Below, piece after piece: positions 1-9,040 of a stretch of 22,430 bases of DNA. The notes beneath the pieces were generated by a model. That model searched no databases and was not told the origin of the DNA. It saw only the letters and a program-made list of their open reading frames with translations. Numbering within the stretch: position 1 is the stretch's first letter; each line of letters starts with the position of its first letter. The position numbers and the translations under genes were made by a program. This DNA is from an uncultured bacterium (GTDB lineage: Bacteria; Bacteroidota; Bacteroidia; Chitinophagales; CAIODY01), in the NCBI GenBank assembly GCA_903871715.1, contig CAIQHW010000392.1, positions 1-22,430 on the forward strand, written 5' to 3'.

Positions 1-73
1 GATTTTCAAACGTACTACTTTCAATTCGATAATTGAAAATAGCCTTTCAACAATGTATTGTGGGCATGAAAAT

Positions 74-1180
74 TTATTTTGAAATTATTTCCACTATCAT
101 TTTTGCGGTTTTTTCAGAAGCATTGCTTTCAGCTAATTGGCTTCTTAAGGCTTGATAATCCTGCATTATTTGGCTGCGATATTTTTCATTGAACAATAAC
201 TCACCGCATTCTTTTACCAAATTATTTTCTGTTAAATCGTTTTGAATTAATTCTTTTACCACCAATTTATCCATGATTAAATTAACCAATGAAATGTATT
301 TCACTTTCACCAAACGCTTGCCTATGGCGTAATTGAGCCAACTACCTTTATAACAAACCACTTGAGGTACTTGAAACAAGGCCGTTTCTAAAGTGGCTGT
401 GCCGCTGGTAACTAAGGCTGCATCAGCATGTTGCAACAACTCATAAGTCTTGTTTTCGATCACCGAAATATTTTTTGCAGAAATATTTTTCAACGCTTCG
501 TCATACCAAGTTTGGTTTGCCGATTGTGCTTTGGCAATTACAAAATTTACATCCGGAAAATGATGGGCCACAGCCGCCATGATGGGCAGTTTCACTAATA
601 TTTCTTGTTTTCTGCTACCAGGCAAAAGCGCTACTATTTTTTCATTTTCAACTTTTAGCCTTTCGCTTTTAATTTCATTCTTAATTACTTCCATCAAAGG
701 ATGCCCTACATATTCTACGTCATAATTCCATTTGGCGAAAAATGCTTTTTCAAATGGTAAAATCACAAACAGCTTATCTACAAAGGCTTTCAGCTGTTTT
801 ACTCGATTACTTTTCCAAGCCCACACTTGCGGCGATATATAATAAAATACCTTGAAACCATTGTTGTGAGCGAATTTAGCGATTCGTAAATTAAATCCTG
901 GGTAGTCAATTAATATTATACAATCGGGCTGATACTTTAAAATATCGGCTTTGCATTCACTCATTTTTTGGGCGATGTAGGAAATGTTTTTAATCACTTC
1001 AGCAAAACCCATAAATGCCATGTGTTTGTAGTGTGTAACCAGAAATCCGCCAACAGCCTGCATTTTATCGCCTCCCCAAAATCTAAAATCGGCAGCAACA
1101 TCATTTTTTTTGATGGCTTTCATCAAATTGCTACCATGCAAATCGCTGCTAGCTTCACCGCTGATGATGTAATATTTCAT
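74..1180 (-). CDS. lpxB: Lipid-A-disaccharide synthase LpxB
   Basis: This is a glycosyltransferase of the GT19 family. It joins UDP-2,3-diacylglucosamine and lipid X into the lipid A disaccharide 1-phosphate at the inner face of the inner membrane. The 368-residue length fits the family. Visible motifs are the N-terminal YYIISGEASSDLHG (the usual form is GEASGD), a central YVGHPLME, ALLPGSRKQE, and TSGTATLETAL, the donor-sugar binding segment. The frame is open upstream to 1237, but the 19 extra residues are hydrophobic and unlike LpxB, so I choose the ATG at 1180, directly before KYYIISGEAS. A TAnnTTTG box lies only 5 nt upstream of that ATG, so the message may be nearly leaderless. It is transcribed divergently from the SurA-like gene. 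The family call is firm; the start is probable. Confidence 0.95.
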   Translation of the reverse strand: MKYYIISGEASSDLHGSNLMKAIKKNDVAADFRFWGGDKMQAVGGFLVTHYKHMAFMGFAEVIKNISYIAQKMSECKADILKYQPDCIILIDYPGFNLRIAKFAHNNGFKVFYYISPQVWAWKSNRVKQLKAFVDKLFVILPFEKAFFAKWNYDVEYVGHPLMEVIKNEIKSERLKVENEKIVALLPGSRKQEILVKLPIMAAVAHHFPDVNFVIAKAQSANQTWYDEALKNISAKNISVIENKTYELLQHADAALVTSGTATLETALFQVPQVVCYKGSWLNYAIGKRLVKVKYISLVNLIMDKLVVKELIQNDLTENNLVKECGELLFNEKYRSQIMQDYQALRSQLAESNASEKTAKMIVEIISK

Positions 1181-1184
1181 GGCG

Positions 1185-1192
1185 CAAAAATA
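1185..1192 (-). promoter_or_regulatory. Bacteroidota -7 box for lpxB
   Basis: The minus strand reads TATTTTTG, a perfect TAnnTTTG. It ends 4 nt before the chosen lpxB ATG, which would put the transcript start at or next to the start codon. I found no convincing -33 TTG at the usual distance, so this is a weak call. Confidence 0.35.
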
Positions 1193-1294
1193 GGAAAAGT
1201 GGTTGGCGAAAACTGAAATAAAAAGCAAACTTATCATTCACAAAGTGTTTTCAAACTTTCCTTTCAATTCTACTTTTAAATGCAATAGGAAAGT

Positions 1295-1302
1295 TATTTT
1301 TG
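1295..1302 (+). promoter_or_regulatory. Bacteroidota -7 box for the SurA-like/MoxR operon
   Basis: TATTTTTG matches TAnnTTTG exactly and lies 25 nt upstream of the ATG at 1328. The -33 region around 1270-1276 is T-rich but has no clear TTTG. Confidence 0.5.
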
Positions 1303-1327
1303 CGTTCCTAATTTCTAAATTGTTGAA

Positions 1328-2701
1328 ATGAAAATATTTGAAAGTGCTGTAAAATTTCGAGTGGTAAAGTTTGGAATTGTTCTTCTATTTTGTGTTGGAA
1401 TCCTTTATTCATCAGCCTTTTCGCAATCGAAAGTGGCAGATAAAGTAATTGGAATTGTGGATAATAAAATTGTGTTGCAATCTGAAATTGGCATTCAAAT
1501 GACACAAATGGCAGCACAAAATATGCCCATTACACCCGATTCAAAATGTCAAGTTTATCAGCAATTTATGATGCAAAAATTGTTGGTAGCACAAGCTAAT
1601 CATGATAGCATTGTAGTTACTGCTGAAGAAATTAATACCGAGTTAGATAGACGAATGAATTACTTTATTGCCCAAGTTGGCAGCAAAGAAAAGTTTGAAG
1701 AATATTATCACAAGCCAATTGCAAAATTTAAAGATGATTTTAAAGAAGCCGTGCAAGACCAGTTGTTGGCGCAGCGTATGCAGCAAAAAGTAATTGGAGA
1801 TACCAAAGTTTCGCCAGTGGAAGTGAAAAAATATTTTGATGAAATTCCAACTGATTCGTTGCCCTATATAAATGCCGAATATGAAATTGGCGAGATAATT
1901 ATTTCGCCAAAAATTACTACCGAATCGAAGAATGAAACCAAGAAACAATTGTTGGATATTAAAGCAAAAATTCAAAATGGTGTAAGCTTTGAAAGCCAAG
2001 CCAAATTGTACTCCGAAGACCCTGGCAGTGCTGCGAAAGGTGGCGATTTGGGTTTGGTAGAAAGAGGACAAATGGTACCCGAATTTGAATCGGCATTATT
2101 CAAATTAAAAGATGGCGAATTGAGCGATATTATTGAAACACAATTTGGTTTTCATTTAATAAAAATGGTGGCAAAGCAAGGGAACAAAGCTAAAGCGAAA
2201 CACATTTTGTTGATTCCCAAAAGTGGTAAAACCGATTTGGATGCAGCGTTGGCACAATTAGATTCGGTGCGCCGAAAAGTGGTAAAAGATTCGTTGAGTT
2301 TTAAACGAGCTTGCGATAAATATTCAACCGATGAAATGACTAAATCGAATGGCGGTATGATGCAGAACCCAAATACTGGTAGCACTTTCATTGATGCACA
2401 ATTAGTTGATCCCGATGTGTTTTTTGTGATTGACACCATGAAAGTGGGGCAATATTCTAAGCCAGCCATTTGCAAAACACACGATGGAAAAGATGCTGCA
2501 AGATTTGTTTGGTTGAAAACAAAAACGCAGCCTCACAAAGCCAATATGAAAGATGATTATGCCAAATTGCAAGATGCAGCCGTGAGTAAAAAACAGCAAG
2601 AAAAAATGCAAGTTTGGATAAAAAATACGGTGGCGAAAAATTACATCGTCATTGATGATGAGTTTAAAAAATGCGATGGCATGAAAAACTGGATAAAATA
2701 A
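1328..2701 (+). CDS. SurA-like periplasmic peptidyl-prolyl isomerase
   Basis: This is a periplasmic folding chaperone for outer-membrane and exported proteins. The 457-residue protein has an N-terminal signal or anchor (about residues 12-32, ending near SSAFSQ), then a SurA N-terminal domain (about 35-170) starting with ADKVIGIVDNKIVLQSEI. Two parvulin domains follow. The first (about 184-286) carries the typical YSEDPGSAAKGGDLG and GQMVPEFESALFKLKDGE segments. The second (about 290-395) has AKHILLIPKSGKTD and a degenerate core (YSTDEMTKSNGGMM). A short C-terminal tail resembles SurA. The order matches E. coli SurA, but assigning orthology from sequence alone is inference. The ATG at 1328 is directly followed by the signal segment. 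The downstream moxR begins 31 bp after the stop with no promoter box between, so the two are probably co-transcribed. Confidence 0.9.
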   Translation: MKIFESAVKFRVVKFGIVLLFCVGILYSSAFSQSKVADKVIGIVDNKIVLQSEIGIQMTQMAAQNMPITPDSKCQVYQQFMMQKLLVAQANHDSIVVTAEEINTELDRRMNYFIAQVGSKEKFEEYYHKPIAKFKDDFKEAVQDQLLAQRMQQKVIGDTKVSPVEVKKYFDEIPTDSLPYINAEYEIGEIIISPKITTESKNETKKQLLDIKAKIQNGVSFESQAKLYSEDPGSAAKGGDLGLVERGQMVPEFESALFKLKDGELSDIIETQFGFHLIKMVAKQGNKAKAKHILLIPKSGKTDLDAALAQLDSVRRKVVKDSLSFKRACDKYSTDEMTKSNGGMMQNPNTGSTFIDAQLVDPDVFFVIDTMKVGQYSKPAICKTHDGKDAARFVWLKTKTQPHKANMKDDYAKLQDAAVSKKQQEKMQVWIKNTVAKNYIVIDDEFKKCDGMKNWIK

Positions 2702-2732
2702 TTTAACAAACAAAATTCCAAATTGATTAAGC

Positions 2733-3692
2733 ATGTATAAAAGCGATGTGGATGCTGTAAATGGGCTTGCTGCTCACTTTCAGCAATTAAAAAAAGAAAT
2801 TGGCAAAGTAATTATTGGGCAAGATGATGTGGTAGAAAAAGTGTTGATTGCTATTTTTTGCAACGGACATAGTTTGCTGGTTGGTGTACCAGGCTTAGCA
2901 AAAACTTTATTGGTAAAAACTATTTCTGATGCGCTGCACTTGAGTTTTAAGCGCATTCAATTCACCCCAGATTTGATGCCGAGTGATATTACTGGTACTG
3001 AAATTTTGGATGAAAATCGGCAATTTAAATTTATCAAAGGACCATTATTTGCCAACATTATTTTGGCTGATGAAATTAATAGAACGCCACCAAAAACGCA
3101 ATCGGCATTGTTGGAAGCCATGCAAGAACGCAATGTAACAGTGGCTGGAAAATTGTATGAAATTGAAAAGCCATTTTTTGTTTTGGCCACTCAAAATCCG
3201 ATTGAGCAAGAAGGCACGTATTCATTACCCGAAGCACAGTTGGACCGTTTTATGTTCAACATTATTTTAGATTATCCAGCATTTGCTGATGAATTGATGG
3301 TGGTTAAAAATACCACCGCCAGTTTATTGCCAACAATTAATAAAGTGTTGGATGCCGAGCAAATAATTTACTATCAAAATTTGGTTCGCAAAATTCCTAT
3401 CGCCGATAATGTGTTGGAATATGCGGTGAAGTTAGCCGCTAAAAGCCGCCCTAATGCTGCTACAGCAACTGATAAAGTAAACAACTATGTTAGTTGGGGA
3501 GCAGGTCCAAGAGCTTCGCAATTTTTAGTATTGGGTGCTAAATGTCATGCAGCAGTTAATGGCAAATTCTCACCCGATATAGAAGATGTAAAAGCAGTGG
3601 CAGAGCCAATTTTGCGTCATCGCATTGTGCGCAATTATAAAGCCGAAGCCGAAGGAATTTCAATTGAAAAAATTATTGAAAGTTTGAAATAA
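2733..3692 (+). CDS. MoxR-family AAA+ ATPase
   Basis: This is a MoxR-type AAA+ ATPase (319 aa, normal length). The family acts as chaperones that help mature or activate partner complexes, often together with von Willebrand A proteins. Seen directly: IGQDDVVEKVLIAIF at the N-terminus, Walker A GVPGLAKT at about residues 51-58, Walker B ILADEIN at about 110-116, the MoxR signature PPKTQSALLEAMQE, sensor-type ATQNPIEQEGTY, and PEAQLDRFMF with the arginine finger. A C-terminal lid domain carries WGAGPRASQFL. The usual DUF58 and vWA (BatA/BatB) partners do not follow; the next gene is convergent. It sits 31 bp behind the SurA-like gene, so the likely context is envelope protein quality control, which is inference. 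Confidence 0.93.
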   Translation: MYKSDVDAVNGLAAHFQQLKKEIGKVIIGQDDVVEKVLIAIFCNGHSLLVGVPGLAKTLLVKTISDALHLSFKRIQFTPDLMPSDITGTEILDENRQFKFIKGPLFANIILADEINRTPPKTQSALLEAMQERNVTVAGKLYEIEKPFFVLATQNPIEQEGTYSLPEAQLDRFMFNIILDYPAFADELMVVKNTTASLLPTINKVLDAEQIIYYQNLVRKIPIADNVLEYAVKLAAKSRPNAATATDKVNNYVSWGAGPRASQFLVLGAKCHAAVNGKFSPDIEDVKAVAEPILRHRIVRNYKAEAEGISIEKIIESLK

Positions 3693-3695
3693 AAA

Positions 3696-4964
3696 TTATT
3701 CAACAGCTTGAAATACTTCATTTTTAAGTATTCCCAGCACTTTTCCTTTTAATTTTGTACCCACAAAAGGTGAGTTTTTTGATTTAGATACAATATTTTT
3801 TTCTTCAAAAATAAATCCAGCATCGGGGTTAAATAAAGTGAAATTGGCTTTGTGATTTTCTGCCACACTGGGCACTTTTATTTTCAAAATTTTTCGTGGA
3901 TTGATGCTTAATAAATCAATCATTTTCGATAATGAAATTTCTTTTTGCATGGCTGTAACTAAAGCAGCAAAGCAGGTTTGCAGGTTAATTGCACCAAATA
4001 AAGCATGGTCAAATTCTACTTGTTTTTCTTCTGTATCTCGAGGTTGATGCCAACTGCAAATCACATCAATCACACCATTTTTTATTGCAGCTTTCATCGC
4101 TTCTACTTGCGATGCAGAGCGAAGCGGCGGCATCAATTTAAAGTGTGTATCAAAATTTTCGAGTATCGAATCATTCCATAGTAAATACATCGAACTCAAT
4201 CCTGCCGTGGCTTTCACACCTTTTGCTTTTGCTTGTTTCAATAAATTTATCGACTCTTCGGTGGTTAAATTAAAGAAGTGAATTTTTGATTTGGCATAAT
4301 CACACAAAAACAAATCGCGTTGCACCATCGTGGCCTCAGCAATGGCTGGAATACTGAACATCCCTAAGTTTACAGCTGATTCACTTTCATTCATCACACC
4401 ATGTTCGCTCAAATTTTCATCGTTGGGTTGTTGCAAAATTAATCCATCAAATGGCAACACATATTGCAAAGCACGAAGCAAAACACCAGCATGTTGCAAT
4501 GGTTGCAAACCATCCGAAAAGCCTACTGCACCTGCGTTGTGCATATCCATCAACTCGGCTAAAGTTTCGCCTTTTGTTTTTGGAGTAATACTACCCAATG
4601 CAAACACATCCACCAAATTTTCTTTTTTATTTTGATAAAAATATTCAACGGCCGATTTATTATCGGTGATAGGATTGTTGTTGGGCAAAATTGCCATACC
4701 TGTAAAACCACCTGCCAATGAAGCTTTTGTAGCTGTAACTACATCTTCTCTTAATTCAAAACCAGGGTCGCAAATATGTGTGCCAATGTCGAAAAAACCT
4801 GGCGCAATGTGGCAATTTTCAAAATTAATTTCGGCGGCATTTTTTGCAGAAATGGCGTCATCAATTTTTTTTACCACACCATTTTCAATTAAAATATCTT
4901 TGATTAATCCATCGTAAGGCGATGCGGAATCAATGATTCGAGCCTGTTTGATAACAAAATTCAT
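3696..4964 (-). CDS. pyrC: Dihydroorotase homologue lacking the metal site (PyrC'-like)
   Basis: It is full-length (422 aa) and aligns end to end with class I dihydroorotases, which make dihydroorotate in pyrimidine synthesis: IAPGFFDIGTHICDPG, GGFTGMAILPNNNP, AVGFSD, MPPLRS, and LSINPRKIL near the C-terminus. The catalytic centre has decayed. The HxH metal pair is G-T-H, the ligand His of HCED is Gln (QPND), the His of HVST is Asn (NLTT), the Asn before PPLR is Met, and the catalytic Asp of TDHAPH is Trp (SWHQPR). The Asp of FSD remains. Known non-catalytic PyrC' proteins support aspartate transcarbamoylase assembly, and that is the likely role here (inference). A chemically different amidohydrolase is the alternative. 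It has its own promoter and ends 3 bp from the moxR stop. Confidence 0.85.
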   Translation of the reverse strand: MNFVIKQARIIDSASPYDGLIKDILIENGVVKKIDDAISAKNAAEINFENCHIAPGFFDIGTHICDPGFELREDVVTATKASLAGGFTGMAILPNNNPITDNKSAVEYFYQNKKENLVDVFALGSITPKTKGETLAELMDMHNAGAVGFSDGLQPLQHAGVLLRALQYVLPFDGLILQQPNDENLSEHGVMNESESAVNLGMFSIPAIAEATMVQRDLFLCDYAKSKIHFFNLTTEESINLLKQAKAKGVKATAGLSSMYLLWNDSILENFDTHFKLMPPLRSASQVEAMKAAIKNGVIDVICSWHQPRDTEEKQVEFDHALFGAINLQTCFAALVTAMQKEISLSKMIDLLSINPRKILKIKVPSVAENHKANFTLFNPDAGFIFEEKNIVSKSKNSPFVGTKLKGKVLGILKNEVFQAVE

Positions 4965-5001
4965 AAATGCAGTTTTGAAAATTAATGTGCTTGGCGGCTC
5001 A

Positions 5002-5030
5002 CAAAAATAGTTTGTTTTGATGAAATCAAA
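5002..5030 (-). promoter_or_regulatory. Promoter of the dihydroorotase-like gene
   Basis: On the minus strand a TTTG (5027-5030) is followed after 17 nt by TATTTTTG (5002-5009), 37 nt before the ATG. Both elements fit the Bacteroidota primary sigma factor consensus (TTTG near -33, TAnnTTTG near -7). This is one of the best promoters in the window. Confidence 0.6.
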
Positions 5031-5082
5031 CTATAAAGTTTAGTAGAAAAAGAAAAATTGCCAGCCGTTTTAAAGGTATTTG

Positions 5083-5724
5083 CTACACAATTTTTTCTTT
5101 GGTTGCTTTTTTAATTGCCTCTGCAACCGAGTTCACTTGCAGCTTTCGATACAAATGACTCACATGTGTATTTACAGTATGGTAAGATATTTTGCAGTGC
5201 TCCGCAATCATTTTATAACTTAAACCTTCGACCAATAGTGATAAAATTTGATGTTCTCTTTCGCTCAAATCAAAATCTAATCGGCTACTTTTTTTATTTT
5301 GATTATAAAACAAATGCAGCACTTGGCGGGCAATAGAAGGCGTCATGGGTGCGCCGCCTTGCATCACATCAAAAATGCTTTCTATCAATTTTGCTGGTGG
5401 TGCTTTCTTTAAAATATAGCCATTTGCGCCAGCACAAATAGAAGCGAATATTTTTTCATCGTCTTCAAACACAGTCTGCATCAGTATTTTAATGTTCGGA
5501 AAATGTTCACAAATTAATTTTACACCTTCTACACCATTTACATGCGGCATATCAATATCCATCAACACCGCATCAGGATTGCATTTGTGTAAATTTGAAA
5601 CCACATTTCTGCAATCTTCAAATGCACCCACACATTGCATTTTTGGTGTAGCATTGATCAACAACTCTAAACCCAATCTTCGGTTTTTATTATCATCAAA
5701 CACAGCTACTTTAATGGTATTCAT
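5083..5724 (-). CDS. NarL/LuxR-type response regulator
   Basis: This is a two-domain transcription factor of 213 residues. The receiver domain (about 1-120) has the acidic pair FDDN (D10, D11), the phospho-acceptor D56 in LMDIDMP, a Thr in MQTVFEDD, and the conserved Lys in YILKKAPP. The C-terminal LuxR helix-turn-helix (about 148-208) reads LSEREHQILSLLVEGLSYKMIAE, then ISYHTVNTHVSHLYRKL. It lies 41 bp downstream of the propeller histidine kinase on the same strand and is its obvious partner. A TAnnTTCG sequence just before the ATG (5729-5736) might give an internal promoter. The target genes cannot be read from the sequence. Confidence 0.93.
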   Translation of the reverse strand: MNTIKVAVFDDNKNRRLGLELLINATPKMQCVGAFEDCRNVVSNLHKCNPDAVLMDIDMPHVNGVEGVKLICEHFPNIKILMQTVFEDDEKIFASICAGANGYILKKAPPAKLIESIFDVMQGGAPMTPSIARQVLHLFYNQNKKSSRLDFDLSEREHQILSLLVEGLSYKMIAEHCKISYHTVNTHVSHLYRKLQVNSVAEAIKKATKEKIV

Positions 5725-5765
5725 ACGACGAAGTTAGTTTAGAAAATGTTTTTGGAAATAGGTAT

Positions 5766-8700
5766 TTATAGTGAGAATCTAAAGTAAATTGTAGTGCCAG
5801 CGTTTTCTTTCGATTCAATTTTTATTTCGCCTTTTAAATCTTTTGCTCGTTTATTAATATTCTCTAATCCATTACCCAGCTTGATTTTATCGAATGAAAA
5901 ACCAATACCATCATCTACAATTTTTAAAATAATTTGGTTGTGATGGCGAATCATTTCAACAAAAATATTTTTGCAAGCCGCATATTTTGCAGCATTATTT
6001 ATCGCTTCTTTAAAAATTAAGTATAGGTTTTTTCGTTGCTCCATATTCAATTCAATGTATTGAATTTGCTCATCAATCTCCATTTTTACAGCGCAATTGA
6101 TAGGTTCCATTCGCTCCACGGCATAAGCTCTCATTTTATTTACAATGTTATCAAACCTGTCGTTTTTGCTATTCAGTGTCCACACAATATCGCTCATGGC
6201 TTCCATCATATCGTGTGTGCTTTTGTTGATGGTCATCAACAAATTTGCAGCTTCGGGCGAATCATCTTTTACGATTGTTTGCGCCACTTCTCCATACAAC
6301 GAAATGCTGCTTAACGTAGAACCAATTTCATCGTGTAAGTCGCTGGCAATACGGTTTCGGATGTTGTGCAAATATTTAACTTCATTCAATCGATATTTGT
6401 AAATGGAATAAATGATTAGCCCCAAAAGCAGTAATAGAGCCAATCTAAACCACCAAGTGGTATACCAGGGTGGCAAGATAATAAGTTGAATTGTTGCTTG
6501 ATTTTTGTTCCAAACTAAATCGCTGTTGCTACCTTTTACTTTAAAAATATAATTACCCGGATTCAAATTAGTGTAGGTGGCAGAATTGTTTGTCCCACCC
6601 TGAATCCATTTGTCATCAAAGCCTTCGAGTTTGTATTGATACAAATTGCTTTGTGAGGCAGCGAAATCAAAGGAAGCAAAATTGAGCGAAATCATGTTGT
6701 CTAAATAATCTAAAACAATTTCTTTGGTGAGATAAACTGGCTGCCGCAATTTTGAATTTTTACTGCTAAAAGAAACCGATTGATTGTTAATTTTGAAATC
6801 GGTAATTTGAATTTGCGGCACAAATAAATTGTCGTTAATTTCATTTGGATTGAAATAATTAAATCCATTTAAGCCGCCAAAAAACAAAGTTCCATCGGCT
6901 GTTTTGCAATATGCATTTCTATTAAATTCGTTGCCTTGTAAACCATCTTTCATTTCATAGTTTCTAAACATTTTTTTTTCAAGATTAAATTTCGACAAAC
7001 CCTTGTTGGTACTCATCCACAAGTTATTTTGAGCATCGCTCAAAATTCCGTAAACTACATTGTTTGCCAATCCGTCTTTTTCCGAAAATCGAGTAAATTT
7101 TTCAGTTTGCAAATCAAATTTATTTAAGCCGCCGTTGGTGCCAATCCACAAATATTTTTGCGGAAATTTTGGGTCGGGGCAAATAGAAAAAACCAAATCA
7201 AAACTGATGGAAGTTGAATCGGAAGGAATGTTTTTAAATTGTGTCCACGATTTCTTTTCGGCATTAAATTTAAACAAACCGCCTGTGGTGCCTAACCAAA
7301 AAAATCCCTTTTCATCCTCGTAAATGGCTTCTAAAAAATTGTAAGGATTGTTAGAAGCTGCACTAGGATAGGGATACTCTATGATTTTCTTTGTCTTTCT
7401 TATTAAATGACAAAATGATTTTTCGCTGCCAAACCAAATATCATTATCACTACTATTGTAGATTGGAAAATTATAGTGTTGTCCAGTTTGGTATTCTTCG
7501 CACGATTTTTTTAGAGTGTTGTAACACAAAATTTCAGTTTTCCCAATCCAAAAAGCACCATTTTTATCTTGAATAACGGCGTTGATATTTTCATTATCAT
7601 GCAATTGGGTGTTTAAATAAAAATCGGAAGCTGGCACCAAAGGCATTTTTTTTTGAGTACCTTTATCAAATGTATTTAGGCTACTTTCCGAGCCATAGCT
7701 AAAGATGATTCTTCCATCCGCCACCGCCGATAAATAGTTGATGCTTTTGGAATCCCTGTGATGAAATTTTTCGGTTCTTGGATTGTACTTAATAATACCG
7801 TAACCCTTGCTGCCAGCCCAAATGATGCCACTATTATCTGAATAAACATAGTTAGCATTGTTTAAAATAATGTCGAAGTTTTTGTTGGTGGGCATCACCA
7901 AAAACTGTTGTTTTTTTTGCGGTTCAATTTGAAACAATTTGTCGTAATTATGAAACCACAAAATGTTCGACGCATCAAAAAATGAAGGAAAAAAATTGAC
8001 ATGATTTCTTGCTGAAAAATACTCCACATTCAGATAATTGTTGTGCGAAGAATTGGTTTGAATTTTAAAAATGAAATTCTTTTTTTGCTCTTCCTTGTTT
8101 TCGATTTTTAAAAAATTGGGGTCAATTTTTTTGATAAAATTGTCAGTACAAAAATCTTTTTTAGCAATGGTATCTATGAAAAAAACTGGTCTATTTTTCG
8201 ATGAAAAAATATAGACTAAATCTTTGTCGAGAGGGGATACTAATGTAGATTTATCAAGCATTTGAAACACCCCACATCGTTCGTTGCAAATAGTTTGAAA
8301 ATGAAAATTGTTAGCGTTTGAAGTTTTATTGTCAGCAATTTGCAAAGTGCTTAAACCATTAATTGTCGCAATCCAAATATTACCTAATCCATCTTCACTA
8401 ATGTTACCAATTTGGTTATCGCAAATGGTATTGCTATTTTTATCATCGTGCTGAAAATGCAGAAAAGTCTCACTTTCGCGATGAAATAAATCTATACCTC
8501 TGCTGGCTGTTCCAATCCAAAGTCTGCCTTTTGAATCTTCAAAAATAGTTTGAATAAAATTGTCGGCAATGCTGTTGATGTTGGATGGGTCGTGTTTGTA
8601 AATCACAAAATTGTAGCCGTCAAATCGGTTCAAACCGTCTTTGGTAGCAAACCACATAAAGCCAAATTTATCTTGCAAAATGCAATTAACCATGCCTTGC

Positions 8701-8831
8701 GAAAGTCCGTTGTTAATGGCATACGACTCGAACTTAATAAATTTCGACGGCATATTATCCTTTGCAAAAAGTGTAAAAATTTGCGACGAAAAAAATAAAA
8801 AAAGTGACGTTATAAATTTGAGGTAGTTCAA
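5766..8831 (-). CDS. Reg_prop/Y_Y_Y sensor histidine kinase
   Basis: This is a 1021-residue membrane sensor kinase. After a signal peptide (about 1-23) comes a periplasmic double propeller of Reg_prop repeats up to about residue 690, seen as recurring units such as FMWFATKDGLNRFDG, LWIGTASRGIDLF, FFWLGTTGGLFKF, LWIGTNGGLNKFD and LWMSTNKGLSKF. A Y_Y_Y domain follows (about 716-785: YQYKLEGFDDKW, TNLNPGNYIFKVKGSN). A single membrane helix lies at about 790-812. The cytoplasmic part has a HisKA_3 domain with the phospho-acceptor H833 in SDLHDEIGSTLSS and a HATPase domain with N-box EAINNAAKYA (about 945), DDGIGFS (about 973) and GNGLENINKR. Unlike hybrid HTCS proteins of gut Bacteroides it has no fused receiver or AraC domain; the separate NarL-type regulator follows. 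Relatives often sense glycans, but the ligand is unknown here. Confidence 0.94.
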   Translation of the reverse strand: MNYLKFITSLFLFFSSQIFTLFAKDNMPSKFIKFESYAINNGLSQGMVNCILQDKFGFMWFATKDGLNRFDGYNFVIYKHDPSNINSIADNFIQTIFEDSKGRLWIGTASRGIDLFHRESETFLHFQHDDKNSNTICDNQIGNISEDGLGNIWIATINGLSTLQIADNKTSNANNFHFQTICNERCGVFQMLDKSTLVSPLDKDLVYIFSSKNRPVFFIDTIAKKDFCTDNFIKKIDPNFLKIENKEEQKKNFIFKIQTNSSHNNYLNVEYFSARNHVNFFPSFFDASNILWFHNYDKLFQIEPQKKQQFLVMPTNKNFDIILNNANYVYSDNSGIIWAGSKGYGIIKYNPRTEKFHHRDSKSINYLSAVADGRIIFSYGSESSLNTFDKGTQKKMPLVPASDFYLNTQLHDNENINAVIQDKNGAFWIGKTEILCYNTLKKSCEEYQTGQHYNFPIYNSSDNDIWFGSEKSFCHLIRKTKKIIEYPYPSAASNNPYNFLEAIYEDEKGFFWLGTTGGLFKFNAEKKSWTQFKNIPSDSTSISFDLVFSICPDPKFPQKYLWIGTNGGLNKFDLQTEKFTRFSEKDGLANNVVYGILSDAQNNLWMSTNKGLSKFNLEKKMFRNYEMKDGLQGNEFNRNAYCKTADGTLFFGGLNGFNYFNPNEINDNLFVPQIQITDFKINNQSVSFSSKNSKLRQPVYLTKEIVLDYLDNMISLNFASFDFAASQSNLYQYKLEGFDDKWIQGGTNNSATYTNLNPGNYIFKVKGSNSDLVWNKNQATIQLIILPPWYTTWWFRLALLLLLGLIIYSIYKYRLNEVKYLHNIRNRIASDLHDEIGSTLSSISLYGEVAQTIVKDDSPEAANLLMTINKSTHDMMEAMSDIVWTLNSKNDRFDNIVNKMRAYAVERMEPINCAVKMEIDEQIQYIELNMEQRKNLYLIFKEAINNAAKYAACKNIFVEMIRHHNQIILKIVDDGIGFSFDKIKLGNGLENINKRAKDLKGEIKIESKENAGTTIYFRFSL

Positions 8832-8877
8832 TTTTTATAGTCTTAATTATGCCTATGAACTAAAAAAAATTGTACCA

Positions 8878-8885
8878 CAAAAATA
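8878..8885 (-). promoter_or_regulatory. -7 box for the kinase/regulator operon
   Basis: The minus strand reads TATTTTTG, a perfect TAnnTTTG, 46 nt before the kinase ATG. A TTG further upstream (8910-8912) is 24 nt away, slightly far for a -33 element. Confidence 0.45.
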
Positions 8886-9040
8886 AAGCAATCCTTGTTT
8901 GCTATTTTTCAATTTGATCAATTAATAGTGTACAATTTTCCATTTTGCTGTTTATAACATATTGCTGAAACCGATTTCAAATCCTTTTCGCTAATGGCTT
9001 TCGATGTAATTTTAGCACTTAAATCTTTAATCAAAATTGT

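Noticed and set aside
19..38. Hairpin TTTCAATT-CGAT-AATTGAAA as lpxB terminator
   Set aside because: The 8-bp stem is AT-rich and no T tract follows in the lpxB direction, so it is too weak to call.
1..73. Possible gene end at the left edge
   Set aside because: No frame with recognisable coding content; only the tail region of lpxB and a weak hairpin are seen.
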